Assembly: GCA_946699065.1 (NCBI GenBank)
Contig: CAMPDV010000359.1
Span: 62,001-126,000 of the forward strand
DNA: 64,000 bases
Source: Loxodes magnus
Lineage: Eukaryota; Ciliophora; Karyorelictea; Loxodida; Loxodidae
Direction of reading: 5' to 3'
Both the position numbers and the translations under genes were made by a program. Under the pieces are notes generated by a model. It worked only from the letters and a program-made list of their open reading frames with translations. It was not told the origin of the DNA and ran no database searches. How positions within the stretch are numbered: position 1 is the first letter of the stretch; each line of letters starts with the position of its first letter. This document shows, in pieces, positions 24,793 to 36,645 of the stretch.

Positions 24793-25850
24793 ATGGAACA
24801 TTTATTTGAAAAAAGTATCTTCTTAAAAGGATTCATCTTAGCCAAACTATGATCAGTAAACTATATTTTAAGACCTAAAAATTAAGTTTAAGAAACTTTT
24901 AAGATAAATATAAGAGTTCGAAAGAAAAATTGAATGCCAGATGATTAATGCAAATGTATAAAAAAATGAAAATAAATAGACAGCAAAATTTAGAATCGAA
25001 TAATTATAAACAAAATTCTATTAATTCGCAGAGTTGACGGAAAGCATATTACTCTAAAATATATCGATGAATTATCTTGATGAATTTGGAACAACAAACT
25101 ACGATAAATTATATTCATTATCGGAAAATAATTAGATGCTAATATTCCAAGAGGCCAGGATATAAAGTGCGAAATTGTTTCCAATTTAGATTAAAAGAAA
25201 AGAGAATCATAGAAAAATAGTGGGAAAATATATTCCTACTTTATTGCAGCTAAGAAGGTAAAATTTAAAGGCAAAAATAATAATTGAAAAGATGGTGTGA
25301 ATGATATTGGTCTTCTTGGCTACACTTTCTTCTTTTATGGCTAGGAACAAGTTCCTTTCCTCTCTCTGAGAAAGTTCCTGGTCAAAGTCATTTTCTGAAG
25401 GGAATGCTGTATTTGAGATTATCCGCTCTTGATAGGGGCTTGAAGCCTGGCTGCTCATAGCGATGGAGCTCCCTAGCAACTATATCTAGAACACAACGTG
25501 ATATCCCTGTTATTACTTAAAAGAGAGCGTCAGGTCGTGCAATCGGAAAGGAGTTTCCGGTCCCAAAAACTGTTTTAGTTAAAATTTATTAATTACATGA
25601 AAAAATACTCCAACTAAACAAAGAAACTCCATATATCTAAAATGCAGTTAATGAATTCAATAAGAAATGAATGGAAATCGACCATTCGGAAACTATTAGA
25701 AAGAAAAAAGTAAAAATCGTCAAGACTTCTGATGGACATGATCCAAGCTACTTTGGAGTTAATGCTTTTATTCAAAATTTAATTTTTAATTCGTTATGAG
25801 CCTAAAATAGATGGAATCACGTTAATTAATTATTATATATTTATTTTATC
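24793..25850 (+). pseudogene. Hypothetical ORF interrupted by R290 repeat
   Basis: A plus-strand frame starts at ATG 24793 (MEHLFEKSIFLKGF) and continues with LLIRRVDGKHITLKYIDEL to about 25285, where R290 copy C interrupts it. After the insert (about 25580) it resumes LNKETPYIQNAVNEFNKKWM and runs ETIRKKKVKIVK and GVNAFIQNLIFNSLW up to the S1 element. The second half aligns by eye with the ORF at 39329 in the inverted-repeat arm (FNRSQLGF, EILRKKRFRFIK, FFKLNKLLI). Two diverged copies of an unknown protein are therefore present. No function recognised. Confidence 0.4.
25281..25580 (-). repeat. R290 repeat, copy C
   Basis: Same orientation as copy A. The internal frame, from ATG 25479 on the minus strand, includes MSSQASSPYQERIISNTAFP and stays open past the repeat end. 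Its middle section is the most conserved part among the three copies. It interrupts the plus-strand ORF that starts at 24793. Confidence 0.65.
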
Positions 25851-25851
25851 T

Positions 25852-26300
25852 CCATAGTTGTTCGAAGGTGAACAACAAGGAACGACTTCATCAGAGGTTG
25901 GGGAAGTTAAGTACCAATAATCGACTTTATGTCTTCCTCTGCTTTGGCTTGGCCTCGAGACATCTGCTAGTTTGACCTTCGGCACTGGCTTGTATTCTGG
26001 AACAAAAGGAAATTATTTTTGCGAGCTTCATCAGAGGTGGGGAATTTAAGTACCCATGATTGACACATGTCGTCCTCTGCTTTGGTGATGCAATGAGACG
26101 CAAACCTGCCATGCCCTTGAACCTCCAACAAGTATTAAAGATTACGAGTATTCTGAAATTATACCAGTATTGAACAAGGTCTACCAGTATCTGATAATTT
26201 TATCAGTAACAAACATTCTTGTCAGTATGAAACATTTATTAAAGAGCTGCGCACCAACGAGAGTGCTACTCGCTCTATAATCAAATTTATTTATTTATCA
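25852..26300 (+). mobile_element. SINE-like element S1, copy b, with 16-bp target duplication
   Basis: Begins TCCATAGTTGTTCGAAGGTG and ends in the hairpin tail (AGAGTGCTACTCGCTCT, about 26257) followed by ATTT repeats. A perfect 16-bp direct repeat, GTTAATTAATTATTAT, lies at 25821-25836 and 26302-26317. Copy b has an internal duplication absent from copy a: the block TTCATCAGAGGT...CCTCTGCTTTGG occurs twice (about 25888 and 26028). Confidence 0.8.
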
Positions 26301-26319
26301 TGTTAATTAATTATTATCT

Positions 26320-27900
26320 TTAATATCCTTTAACCCCATATAGTTCTTTTATTTATTTTTCTTGAGAATTTGCTTATTTTTATAATTCTATTATTTCATC
26401 TAGTGTTATTTTATATAATGTTTTAATATTTTTAAAGGGATATAATTGATTCTTAAAAAATCTATTAAATATTCAATATTGCTTCAATATTATTTGATGC
26501 GTTTTTTATTTAATTAATAAAAGTAAATGTTTTTAGTTTATTATTATTCTTTTAATTCTTCTTTGTTGTTTATCACTTACTAAAATTATTAAGTTATTTC
26601 CATTTTTTCTATTTCTTTATTTTCTTGCTATTTCTTAAGGTTTCATTTTTGTAATAATTATCTCTAATAAAAAGAAAGATAATTTTTTTGATCTTTTATA
26701 TCTTCTAAGTTCTTTTCCTGCTTTAATTAAGTATTATTTAAAACTTCTGCTTGCTCTTTTATATATATTTTTTATAGGAAGTTATGCTCTGGAATTTCTT
26801 TTCGTATTAATAAGTTATTGATTAGGATTTTATTAAATTATTATTAGTTTCTTTACTATTATTGATTCTTTAATTCTTATATTTTATTTGTTGACTATTT
26901 AAAGATTAATTTATCTATTCCTGATTACTAAATTTACATTTATGCCAAAAACTCTAAACGCTATTTATTTTCCTCTCTTTTTGTCTTTTTAATTTATTTA
27001 TCTATATTTTATTTTTATATTCATCTAAGAAGTAAAATTTGTATCTTTCTTATCCACGAATATTCATATTATTTATGTCTTATGTCTTATGTCTTAGTGT
27101 AATATTTTATTTATATTATTTGATCTCACTATTTAGTTTTGATATCTCTTACTCCGTAATTTTACATTTTTTTCTACAATTGGATAGATTTTAGTAGTTT
27201 AAAGTTTATTTCCTTTATATTTTAGTTTATAAAAACTAGGAAGATGCTTAAAATGTCTTCTAGTTTCATTGCATTTGTACTAGTAATTCTTATTTTATAT
27301 TGATTATTAAGAGATTGCTTGTAAAATAGTTTTTCTTAGATTTATAGTTATACCAATTATTTTGGCTGCTATTTTAATATGAAAAATATTAAATCGCAAA
27401 TCTTTCATTAACTCATGACTTTGAAAAATAAGACATAATTTCCTTTAAAATTAGAGTTGCAGAGCATCTCCATTCTATTGATATTTCCAAAGATCTATAT
27501 TTAATAATTCAGATTAAATTCCTTTTAATTTTACTTTCTCAGTCATTTTAGAATTAATTTAGGGTTTAATTATATAAATTATTTATTAAAAATTTGTTGA
27601 GAAATGTAATTTACTAAGATAATATTATCCCTTCTTACAGTTAGCTATCAATTTTAATAACTTAGCCAGGTAGGTTGGAGACACTTGAATTATAGGGAAC
27701 TTAAAAATTTAATGTTTATATAATTAAATTAATTAAACATTTTTATAATTATAATTTAATTAGATATTTTCATATCTAATACATACTTTTTTATTACTTT
27801 AAAATTATTATATTGTAATGTTAAAGTATCAAAGTTTATTTCTATTGAAATAATAAGAGAATTATTTAGAATTGCATGCTTAAGTTAATACTTTATATTT
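26320..27900 (-). pseudogene. Very AT-rich region, possible decayed zinc-knuckle ORF1
   Basis: Strongly T-rich on plus, hence Asn/Lys/Gln-rich on minus. Near 27290-27230 the minus strand reads YKCNETRRHFKHLPSFYK, which resembles the knuckle segment of the zinc-knuckle family with ligands missing or shifted. It could be the ORF1 of the LINE downstream at 24.8-20.1 kb (same strand, upstream position), but this is tentative. A short TTATGTC tandem (four units, 27073-27098) is also present. Confidence 0.25.
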
Positions 27901-27999
27901 CTTGTCTTTTTTAACTTTAATTTTAGTTTTTAGCTAATTTTTGGTTTATATCTATTATTAGGTTTAATAATTGCTTAGTTAGCATTTACATTAAGATGC

Positions 28000-29230
28000 G
28001 CAAACTTAATTTTTGCCTTTCTTTCAACCTATTTAGATAGTGCAGCGTTTATTTTCACTACTCTTACTATTGGTATAAAAATATTCTGTTAATACAGATA
28101 AAAAAGCAAATTTTACGTCATTCGCGAAGTATATAAGGAGCTAGCATTCCAATCCCTAAATAGTCTTTCTATTCTTAATATTTTTACTTAACATAATTAT
28201 TCCATTTTTTAGCTCCAAATCCAAACCGTTTGCTAATAAATTGAAGTTCTGCAAAATATAATCCCTTTCATTAATTTCAATAATTCCAAGTTCAGCTGCT
28301 TGAATGACCCCTACTTAGGAAAATGTTTAATTACCATTTTACGAACCACCAAAAAATATAACTGCTCTGTGAACACTATTGATCTACTTTCTAGATCTGT
28401 TTTGTCTATATTTCTTAGTTAGCTTTCTTATAGGTTATAAATTATAAAATTATACTCCTTTTTAATTTCTTTCTATACGAAACTTGCGATTTCTTTACTT
28501 TCATAATTTTATTTTTAGAATGCTAATATTTAATTAAGTGTTTTAACTAAATAATCTAGCTATAGGTACACTACAGATTTAAGCAACCCTAGAGAATTAT
28601 AAATATTCCATCAGGTTAGTTCTAAATTTTATTATTACCTAGTTTATGTTTTTTCTAGGAATTAATTTTATCCAAATATTCATCAGTAATTTCGAATGTC
28701 TATTGACAAATCAGTACCCATTTCAATCAGCTTTTTGAGATCAGCACCATCAGCATAGAATATGAAAATGCTTAAACCTTAGGTTTTTAGTATATCCAAA
28801 ATAAGCGCTATTTTCCTTTATTTATTTGTTAAGAAAGTATCTCAATTTACTTCAACTTTAGCATTTGCTTAAAGTTTTTCTATAGTAAGATTTAATTAAT
28901 TACTCTATAAAATTCCTAATCTTCTCCATTCATAATACTGTAGCAAGATTGAAACTGACTCAGCTTCTTTAGTTTACTCAGGATTAATAAAAATTATGTA
29001 GTTTAATAGGTTTTTATATTTTTATTACCTACAACTATTAGAACTATTTTCCTTTTACTTCCCTCTTTTGATATCCAAAAAGACAAAATCCTTGATTAAG
29101 TAATATCAATTACTAAGCCTGAATTATCTCGTCAAGTTACATTCTGCAATGTATCATCACTAATCCCTAACTAATACCTCTTCTACTCCTGGTTCATACT
29201 TTCTCTGCTTCGATTCCTAAACGACTAACT
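28000..29230 (-). pseudogene. Receptor ligand-binding-like (ANF receptor / periplasmic-binding fold) gene, broken frames
   Basis: The minus strand shows, in several frames, segments typical of type-1 periplasmic-binding folds. These are INPEQTKEAESVSILLQYYE (about 28990-28930; compare the family pattern of a helix ending in Tyr-x-Trp), ALILDILKTQGLSIFIFYAD with GADLKKLIEMG (about 28810-28710), and AVIFFGGSQNGNQTFSQVG with QAAELGIIEINERD (about 28370-28260). The last resembles an N-lobe, so two domains may sit in tandem. At least two frame changes occur. Short introns could explain some but none was convincing. Possible extracellular ligand receptor; status as gene or pseudogene open. Confidence 0.4.
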
Positions 29231-29239
29231 CTTACAGTA

Positions 29240-30255
29240 ATTTGTTATTTCTCTCACTATGTAGAATGCTAATAAATCTAGTGAGAGAATACTCTAACTA
29301 AAGCTAAGAATAAGGATTTAAGTAGACATTTAGAAATAAGGTTAGTAGTATAAAGGTAAATAAAAGTGTGTTATATGTGTATCTATTATCTTTCAATAAT
29401 AAAATTTAGAATATATAAGTATATTTATATCTTAGATATAGAAATAGATATCTTTAAGGTTGCTATCTTTCTCTTCAATGTTTTATGTAAATTAATAATT
29501 AAATTATGTATTTGAAGGCTTTAACTAAGCAAGCATGTAAACTATTAATAAAATAAATTTTTTGAAGTTAATAATGCTTTTCATTCTTCTATTGAAGCAT
29601 TAAAATTAATAATAAAAAACACTATTCATTTAGTTTAACTTTAAGTATTGCTTACACTAGAAAATTTTATAATAATTTACAAAATATAGGAATACCGTAA
29701 TCTAGTGCTTATATTAACAAATTATCTCATATTACTTAGATTTTTTCTTGGATCATATTTAGAATTTCTTTCTTTTAGAAATATTTGAAATTAAATTAGT
29801 TGTGTAAGTTAAATAATGACTAATTCTTTAATTAATACATACATGAAATATTCTAATTAAGTTGTACCTTAATCAAGAAATTAGGCTATTTAATATAAGA
29901 ACTCCTAGTAAATTTTTATTAAACAACTATTTCTTCTATTTGTGATAATTGCTTACAGAGCTTAATTAATATAATGTAGAAATTCTAATTTCTAATTACT
30001 TTCCTTTATTTTTAAGTGAAGCACTTCATAAATAAATTTTAGATATTTCTAAGAAAGTATACTAATAAGTTTTTAAATTTAAGTTATAAGCATAATCATT
30101 TTTTTAAATCACTTTATTATTGTATTTAATAAACCTTGTTTATCTAAGCTTATCTAATTTAAAGTAAATGCTTTATTAATATAAATAGAGTTATTTTAAA
30201 TGCTTAGTTAATTAAACTTTAGTTTCTATTATTTTATTTTTTATTATTTAGATAT
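29240..30255. other. AT-rich stretch, nothing recognised
   Basis: No motif, repeat copy or RNA identified between the receptor-like region and tRNA-Tyr. Confidence 0.5.
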
Positions 30256-30260
30256 AAAAA

Positions 30261-30344
30261 TCCGGCAACTCGGGATTGAACCGAGGACCCTGAGATTTCC
30301 ACTAATTCTACAGTCTCATGCTCTTCCAGCTGAGCTATTGCCGG
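30261..30344 (-). tRNA. tRNA-Tyr(GUA) with 11-nt intron
   Basis: Cloverleaf on the minus strand: acceptor CCGGCAA/TTGCCGG, D-arm GCTCAGCTGGAAGAGC, anticodon stem TGAGA/TCTCA, T-arm CTCGGTTCAATCCCGAG, discriminator A. The anticodon GTA sits in a loop enlarged by about 11 nt directly 3' of position 37. This is the canonical place for the tRNA-Tyr intron in eukaryotes. Confidence 0.95.
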
Positions 30345-31547
30345 TTTATTATTTAGTTAAGCTACTTATTAAAAATAATGAAACTTACTTAAATTAAAAG
30401 ACTTTTTATATATTACATACTCAAATTTTTATTTTATCTCTGTATACTACTAAGCTTAATAAACCTGAAAACTAACTATATCCTAATATTTAGACTTACC
30501 TAAGTCAGCATCTTATATAATTGTCTATGTTTTTCTTGACAGAAAGGTCAAATTACTTAAGGAGATAGAAATGCTATTTATTTAAGTAGTTTTACTTTAG
30601 ACAGTATATTTGGTATAATTGTATATAATTTATGGTTCTGATACTATTACTATATTTAGTGTTATGAGATTAAGTATAATTACTAAACTAGCTTTATAGG
30701 ATTTATTTAATCCTCTATTACTATATTTTATAAAGTCTTTAAATGCCTTTCTAAAAATACTTAACAAGCTAGTTTATTTTAAAATGTTTACTCTTCATAA
30801 AAATAGGCTTTATGAAGTATTTTTCTCTTATGATGGTAGTTAGTTTTAGATTATAGACTTATACTAAAGTAAATATAAGAACTATAATATTCTTTGCAGG
30901 ATTTAATAAAAGCTATTTCTATAGTCTCATTAAAATACATATTTAAAGAGTGATAGTATATGATAATCCTTTTAGCTATTTATATCCTAGTGCCTGATAA
31001 TTATAAACCTCAGTTTTAATGAGAAAAGTAAATTTTAAGTTGCTTGTTTGTTGTATTATTTTTATAATTGTAACTAATTTTTAGAAAGCTAAATACATAT
31101 ATTTTAGAAACCCTTGCCAAACATATCAATTTAATAAACTAAAGGCTTTTACTTTTTAAACATTTGGTATAAGCCATTCTATATTATACCTTCTTCATTA
31201 TCAAAGAGGCCTAATAGATATAGTTGTTTCTCTTTAATCTAGCTATTGAACTACCTTATATATTTCAATAATATAGGAATATAGAACTATAAATAAGCTA
31301 ATGTAATGATACTCTAGCCCTTATATTTAGTTATCAAGTAGATTAAATTAATTATCAACTTACACTATTTTAAGCTAAGGAATCTAAGCTAATTATACTA
31401 AAAACTTCCTTCTATTCAAACCTTTTAATAGAAATACTCTCAACAATATCAATTTTCACTATCCAATATCTTCATAAAATCTAACTTAAGTGTTTAGTAT
31501 TAAACTTAGGAAAATAAAAGGCTTTAGACTCATCATAAAGGTAAGTT
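30345..31547. other. AT-rich stretch between tRNA-Tyr and inverted-repeat arm 1
   Basis: No gene recognised. Arm 1 may actually begin within or before this stretch. Its outer limit cannot be seen, because the matching end of arm 2 lies beyond the window. Confidence 0.45.
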
Positions 31548-31647
31548 TGTATTTAGATAGCAAAGCTTATTAAGTTTAAGTTTATTGGATTATTAAACAT
31601 TAAAGTTCTAAAGGATTTATTTAAATTATATTTAGTTATAATTATAA

Positions 31648-32340
31648 ATGCTGTCTATTAATAACTCCTCACTTCAGTCAATTGAAGAACAAAAAAGTCC
31701 CTATATAAATTCAGGTGGATTACTGCCCTTAGAGTAAAACGACTCTCCTAGCCCTACATTCGAATAAAAAGGTATCAAACAAATATCTTTTTCTCCTTTA
31801 ATAGAGCTAGAAAATACTAGTTCTGGTAACTTTTTTAAATCAAACAATGAAAGTAGTCCAATTAGTCCTATTAGTCCTATAAGTGCTAGCAGTATTATAT
31901 CTAACTAGGAAATAGAGCATAAGAAATCTGTTTTATTGTAGAAGTACAGAAATTCTCCAAGTAGAAAAGAAAACTCTAGAATATTCTAAAATAAATTAAA
32001 GTTTAAACTAAGAAAAATAAGAGAAATATCATATGCATCTAATATAGAAAATTAATTAGCCTAAACTACCTTAGTTAATAAAAAATCTTACTCTCTACAT
32101 TCTCAATCTTTGTTTAATTTTTACTCAATTTGTTCAGAAATTTATTTCCAAGATGACTATGAAAGTTGCTAGAAAATTAACTGTAAGAGAAAGAGAAATG
32201 AAAAAATAATAAATATTAATAAAATGAAGAATCAAGAAGGCGAAAGTGAAAATAAGAAAGGATAGAAAGTTTTAGTAACAGTTTTCTTGTTCTTATTAGG
32301 ATTTTGTTTAGTCTAGTTGGGTGATTATCTCTTTAAATGA
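31648..32340 (+). CDS. Tail-anchored membrane protein, unknown function (arm 1 copy)
   Basis: ATG 31648 to TGA 32338-32340, 230 residues, without internal TGA. The Ser/Pro/Asn-rich N-terminal half (MLSINNSSLQSIEEQKSPY, repeated SPIS motifs) is probably disordered. A basic Lys/Arg/Asn segment follows, and a single C-terminal hydrophobic helix VLVTVFLFLLGFCLVQL ends four residues before the stop signal region. That is a tail-anchor layout. The arm 2 copy (63898-63206) has identical length and open frame with scattered substitutions (GFCLVQLGDY versus GFCLAQLCDY). This argues that both are genuine genes. No family recognised. Confidence 0.7.
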
Positions 32341-34787
32341 TTTATAGTTAATTAAATGTATATTTCCTTAAATTTTATTTTTTTTAATTATAAATCATTT
32401 TTTCTTTCTTTTCTTTAGTAAACTTTCTAGAAATTTTTAAATACTGGAGCATTTCTTTAATCTATAATATAGTAGGTTTATATATTCAACGAAGAAAAAG
32501 CCTTTATTTTAAAATGTGTAATTAACTTAGTAGATATATAACCAAAATGTTTCTCTCTTATAAGCTCTTTTATCTAATAACTTTATTACTATCTTCTGCT
32601 TAAAAATTTTATTTTAAGTAATTAAGATAAAGTTAATATCTCTATTAACTGCTAACTAATTATTATTATTAGGCTATTTTTACATAAAGCTTTATCTCTC
32701 TAATTACATTTCTTAAAACTTCAAATTCACTAAATCTAATTACTAAGCATTTGTTCTAATATTATGTTACCATGCAAATTTTTAATAAATTTAGCTACTT
32801 TACTCTTTTATTAAATCTAAGCATTACTATACCAGACTAAGTTCTAAAATATAGAATTAATTACTTGTATTTATTATTTATAATACAGTCAATTAAGGTT
32901 CTTCATATAAGTATCTTTAGTTTATAGCTACAAATGGTTATACTTCTATTAGTTATATCATCATCTAAGCTATTTTTATATTTAGCTTATTTTTTAATTT
33001 TATAGTTTGTATTTAGCTTATAACTTCCAAAATAAGCTTCAAAGCAGAAAGTAGAAATAATTGGATTGCTATATTAATTACAGTTAATAAAATTATAGCA
33101 TCACTTTATACTTAGCAATAATAAAATTTAATAAACAGCAAAATATTAAAAAATAAGTAAAAATAACTATTTAAGCCTTTTTATTTTTATTTAGCTTATG
33201 AAAATAGAAAAGAGCTATTAACTGCAAAGCTACTATTCTTAAATTTATTTTTTTAAGCCTTTCATATATAAAATTTATTTAGTTAATGAAAGAATTGCTT
33301 GCTTAATAATTGATTAAGAAAGATATATAATAAGTATTTATTTTTTAGATTTAGTTTTATATAGTAACTTATATAAATTTTGATATCCTTTAATTTTATT
33401 AATTTTAAGATCTTTTTTAGTATTCAACCAGTTTTTAGATTTTTTAGCATTCCCAAGATTTGGCTATCTCCATAAAAGTAAATTCTAAATCACCTTCATT
33501 TTTTAGCTTTTAGATGCTTCTCAATTATAGATAGTTCCTGTGATTTTACTCTTCCTACATATGTTTCTAATGTATACACATTTATATAATATCTGCTTAT
33601 TGTAAAATCGTTCAGTCACAAATTAGTAATACTTAGAGGTTTAATTTGCTAAATAGCTTTAAATATAATGATTTAGCTTAAATATAAGTATTCTATTCTC
33701 TCTTTTTATATCTAACAATACTCTATCAAACATAAATCTAAAGGAAGGTAGTATCAACTAACTATTGCTAGTTCCTTTACCTGTAATAGTATTTGTAGAT
33801 ACCCTAAAAAGAGGGAATTCCATATAATTTACTTAATTAATTGACTATTTAATAATTTGCATAGACTCATATAATAAGAAAAATAAGGTTTAGCAAATGT
33901 AATATATTTAATAATTAATAGGATCTAGTTTAATAAAACATAAGGATATACAACTAAAGTTATTAGTAAAGCAGATATTAATAGTCATTTACTTATATCA
34001 ACTTTAGCTTTACTAATTATTAAGAATCTTAATATATACTAATCTTTAGATTTATTACACTAGCTTAGTAAATAACTTTATGTTATTCATATATTTATGT
34101 CTTTTTATATATAATCATAGATGCTTACTTTATACTTATAAATATTCTAAACTTATGAGTATCTTCTGTATCTTCTGTATTATAGTAGGATACCAAACTT
34201 AAATTTAGTATATATATAACTATTTTATCTAGAAAAATAAGTTCTTTGAATAGATTGATATTAATAAAATTGATAAAAGCAAATATATAAGATAAATGCT
34301 AAAAACTATAAAAACTAATAAAAGCTAATAAATAGATAGTTATATAAAGATAGGTTACTTTAAATTAAATGGCTTATTATATTCAAGAGCTTTATTATAT
34401 AATGTACTTTAAACATAAGCTTTAGCCATTTTTGCAATTCAAATATATCAATCATTTTAGACTATATTTAAATAGAAAATACCATCTGCTTTAAATAAAG
34501 AAGAGTGATTATAATTAAGATTCTAAAGATTGTGTATGATTGTTTAAAAAGAATTTTAGTGAATTAAAAGTTTTTTGAAGCATTTCATATAAACTTTCAT
34601 TGAAGAAAATATTAATAACAATAGTTATAGAAGTCGATTTAGCATGCATACTGATAAATGTATATATATCATAAGCTAACTTAATAAATAATGGTAATAG
34701 ATATTCCATATTAAATAATTTAAACCAATTTAAATTAGATATACCATATAAAATTATAAGAGAAAGCAATAGTAGTGTAATCATAGT
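32341..34787 (-). other. AT-rich stretch; possible hydrophobic ORF from 34787
   Basis: A minus frame starting at 34787 (MITLLLLSLIILYGISNLNW) continues without a clear stop for over 2 kb if all three stop codons are read as sense. The two arms differ by an indel around 33500 that would shift this frame in arm 1. In arm 2 a 530-bp insertion falls inside its N-terminal part. TGA is generally rare here. Coding status is therefore doubtful. Confidence 0.25.
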
Positions 34788-35158
34788 AAGCTATACTTTA
34801 ATAGAAAATTTAAAGTTTATTAATTAATTATTTTTATCTTTTACTCAAAAGTTAAAACTTAAATGTTTTAAAATAAATCTAAGAGTTTTTAATTACTCTA
34901 TATATGTTTTTATTTATGGTTATAGCATTAATTGTATAACTAAATCCATTTTACCTTTATTTATAAAATAAGTTCTTGACTAAATATAACTACTACAATT
35001 TAGTATAAATTTAGATTATAATTTAAAGTTTATTTCTAGATATAAACTTAAGACAAAAGTATAGAGTATAAATGTTATTTAAATAAAGATAAAAGGATAG
35101 AGATTTTACTATTAGCAATATTCTTATTTTTAAGCAAAGTATTATAGAGAATATATAA

Positions 35159-35239
35159 GACACTATGGCCGAGTGGTTAAGGCGACAGACTTGAAATCTG
35201 TTGGGTTCTCCCGCGCAGGTTCAAATCCTGCTGGTGTCG
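35159..35239 (+). tRNA. tRNA-Ser(UGA), arm 1 copy
   Basis: Acceptor GACACTA/TGGTGTC, D-arm GCCGAGTGGTTAAGGC, anticodon stem ACAGA/TCTGT with loop CTTGAAA (anticodon TGA). It has the long variable arm of serine tRNAs and T-arm GCAGGTTCAAATCCTGC. A TTTTT run immediately downstream (35240-35244) is the expected RNA polymerase III stop. It decodes UCA. Confidence 0.97.
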
Positions 35240-35502
35240 TTTTTAGAAATTTTATTAAAAAATGACATTTTTAGTAAAGGATTTGTATGATATAGTTCTT
35301 TTGTAGTCTAGAAGAAAAGATTTATCTTTCTCTTAGAAAGAAACTAATTTAGATAAATTGTGGATTTATCTTAAAGTAATAAAATAATTTAATGGCTTAA
35401 ACAGAAATATAAGATGAATAAGTTAAGATAACTACTATTATTAGTCTTATATAAAGGATTTATGAATATGAAAATTTAATTTAGTCAATAAAAATTAAAA
35501 AA

Positions 35503-35582
35503 TGACAGTGGTGGGATTTGAACCCACGCCCCGAAAGACTAGCGCCTAAAGCTAGCGCCTTAGACCACTCGGCCACACTGTC
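35503..35582 (-). tRNA. tRNA-Leu(UAG), arm 1 copy
   Basis: Minus strand: acceptor GACAGTG/CACTGTC, D-arm GCCGAGTGGTCTAAGGC, anticodon stem CTAGC/GCTAG with loop TTTAGGC (anticodon TAG), long variable arm, T-arm GTGGGTTCAAATCCCAC, discriminator A. A T-rich run follows. It converges on the tRNA-Ser gene about 260 bp away. Confidence 0.97.
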
Positions 35583-35689
35583 TTGTAAATATACATTAAA
35601 CTAAGATATAAATATAAACCTATTTATAAGGCATAATACTCCCATTCTTTATAATAATACTAATTTAAATGTTAAATGTTTAGAGATCT

Positions 35690-36570
35690 TTAAGGAACTT
35701 CAACATCGTGATCTCAGGACCGGTTTTTTGAATTGGCCGAAACCAATCCCCTCTGCTACTCTTCTACCATCCTCCTTGCACGTTATATCATTTTGGTTTG
35801 TAAATCTATCCTTTGGTCGTTAGATAGAAATAACTGCAAAAATAGTCTTGTTGCTATAATTACTATTTTTAAAGCTATTTTTCTTGATTTTATTTTTTCC
35901 AATACTATTGTTTAATTTTTTATAGTTTTCAGCATTATCAATATTTGTGATTCCTGTTTCCACAAACTTGGCATTTTGGTTTAGGAATCTTGTATTTTTT
36001 ATTCTAGGTCTGATGCTGTAATGGCTAATTCCTCGGCTCAATATCCATTGCCGAGGTTTGCTTCTGAATCAACTCTGCTTACCATTGGGAGTAAGCTTCA
36101 ACATCTGCTTCATCCGGAATCCCTAGAGCTATTCCTATTGAGCGAACAGTTTTTCCTACTGAGCCTATTTCATTGAATACACCATTTTATTCCCGATCGT
36201 AGGTCTCCATGAAACTCTCTTTCCATTCTTAGATGTCTGCAATCTAAGTCCTGAGGTTTCTATTTTCGATCCTGAGTTTCTTGATTTCCTCTTTGAGTTC
36301 TGAAAAAGCTGTCAGGATTTATACCTGTTCCTCTTGATACAGCGGCATAGTGAATTCTTTTACAGCAGCTGCTTCTTAAGTCTCCAGCACTTTTCTTGGT
36401 TCTTCTTCTTCGTTTGGTGTGACTTAATTTCCTTTTTGCCTCTTTACGCCCATCTTTTTTGTTGTTAGAAGAGTTACTTAGGTCTGCTACTTTTTAAATT
36501 GTCGACCCGCTCCTTGTTTCTTAGTCTCTTCAAAAGCAGAATAGAAGCTTTTTTGAAATCTTTCTACCAT
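35690..36570 (-). CDS. Zinc-knuckle protein, type MVERFQKSFY (arm 1 copy)
   Basis: ATG at 36570 on minus; product starts MVERFQKSFYSAFEETKKQ. Coiled-coil segments follow (LKEEIKKLRIENRNLRTQI), then a knuckle of the form CQVCGNRNHKYWQC, in which Trp is TGA, and a GQIYKPKWYN motif. The frame is continuous with its arm 2 partner at 58427. No TGA ends it before the neighbouring tRNA, so the end is approximate. Related in plan to the intact gene at 43322 but clearly a different subtype. It stands head-to-head with the zinc-knuckle gene at 37566. Nucleic-acid binding is the family inference. Confidence 0.55.
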
Positions 36571-36645
36571 TTTATTTCTTTACTTACATTCTTTAATATT
36601 TAAATTTTATAAGGCTAAAACTTATTAAATATTATTGATAAACTA

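Noticed and set aside
25927-26112. Short minus-strand frame
   Set aside because: Lies within SINE S1 copy b and is not conserved in the other copies.
32341-34787. Very long membrane ORF on minus (and its arm 2 partner)
   Set aside because: Open only if every stop codon is sense, in a region where TGA is scarce in all frames. An indel between the arms shifts the frame, and no motif is recognisable.
35733-36041. Standard-code frames on both strands in arm 1 (and arm 2 equivalents)
   Set aside because: They overlap the C-terminal half of the zinc-knuckle gene MVERFQKSFY, whose altered-code frame contains the CCHC motif.
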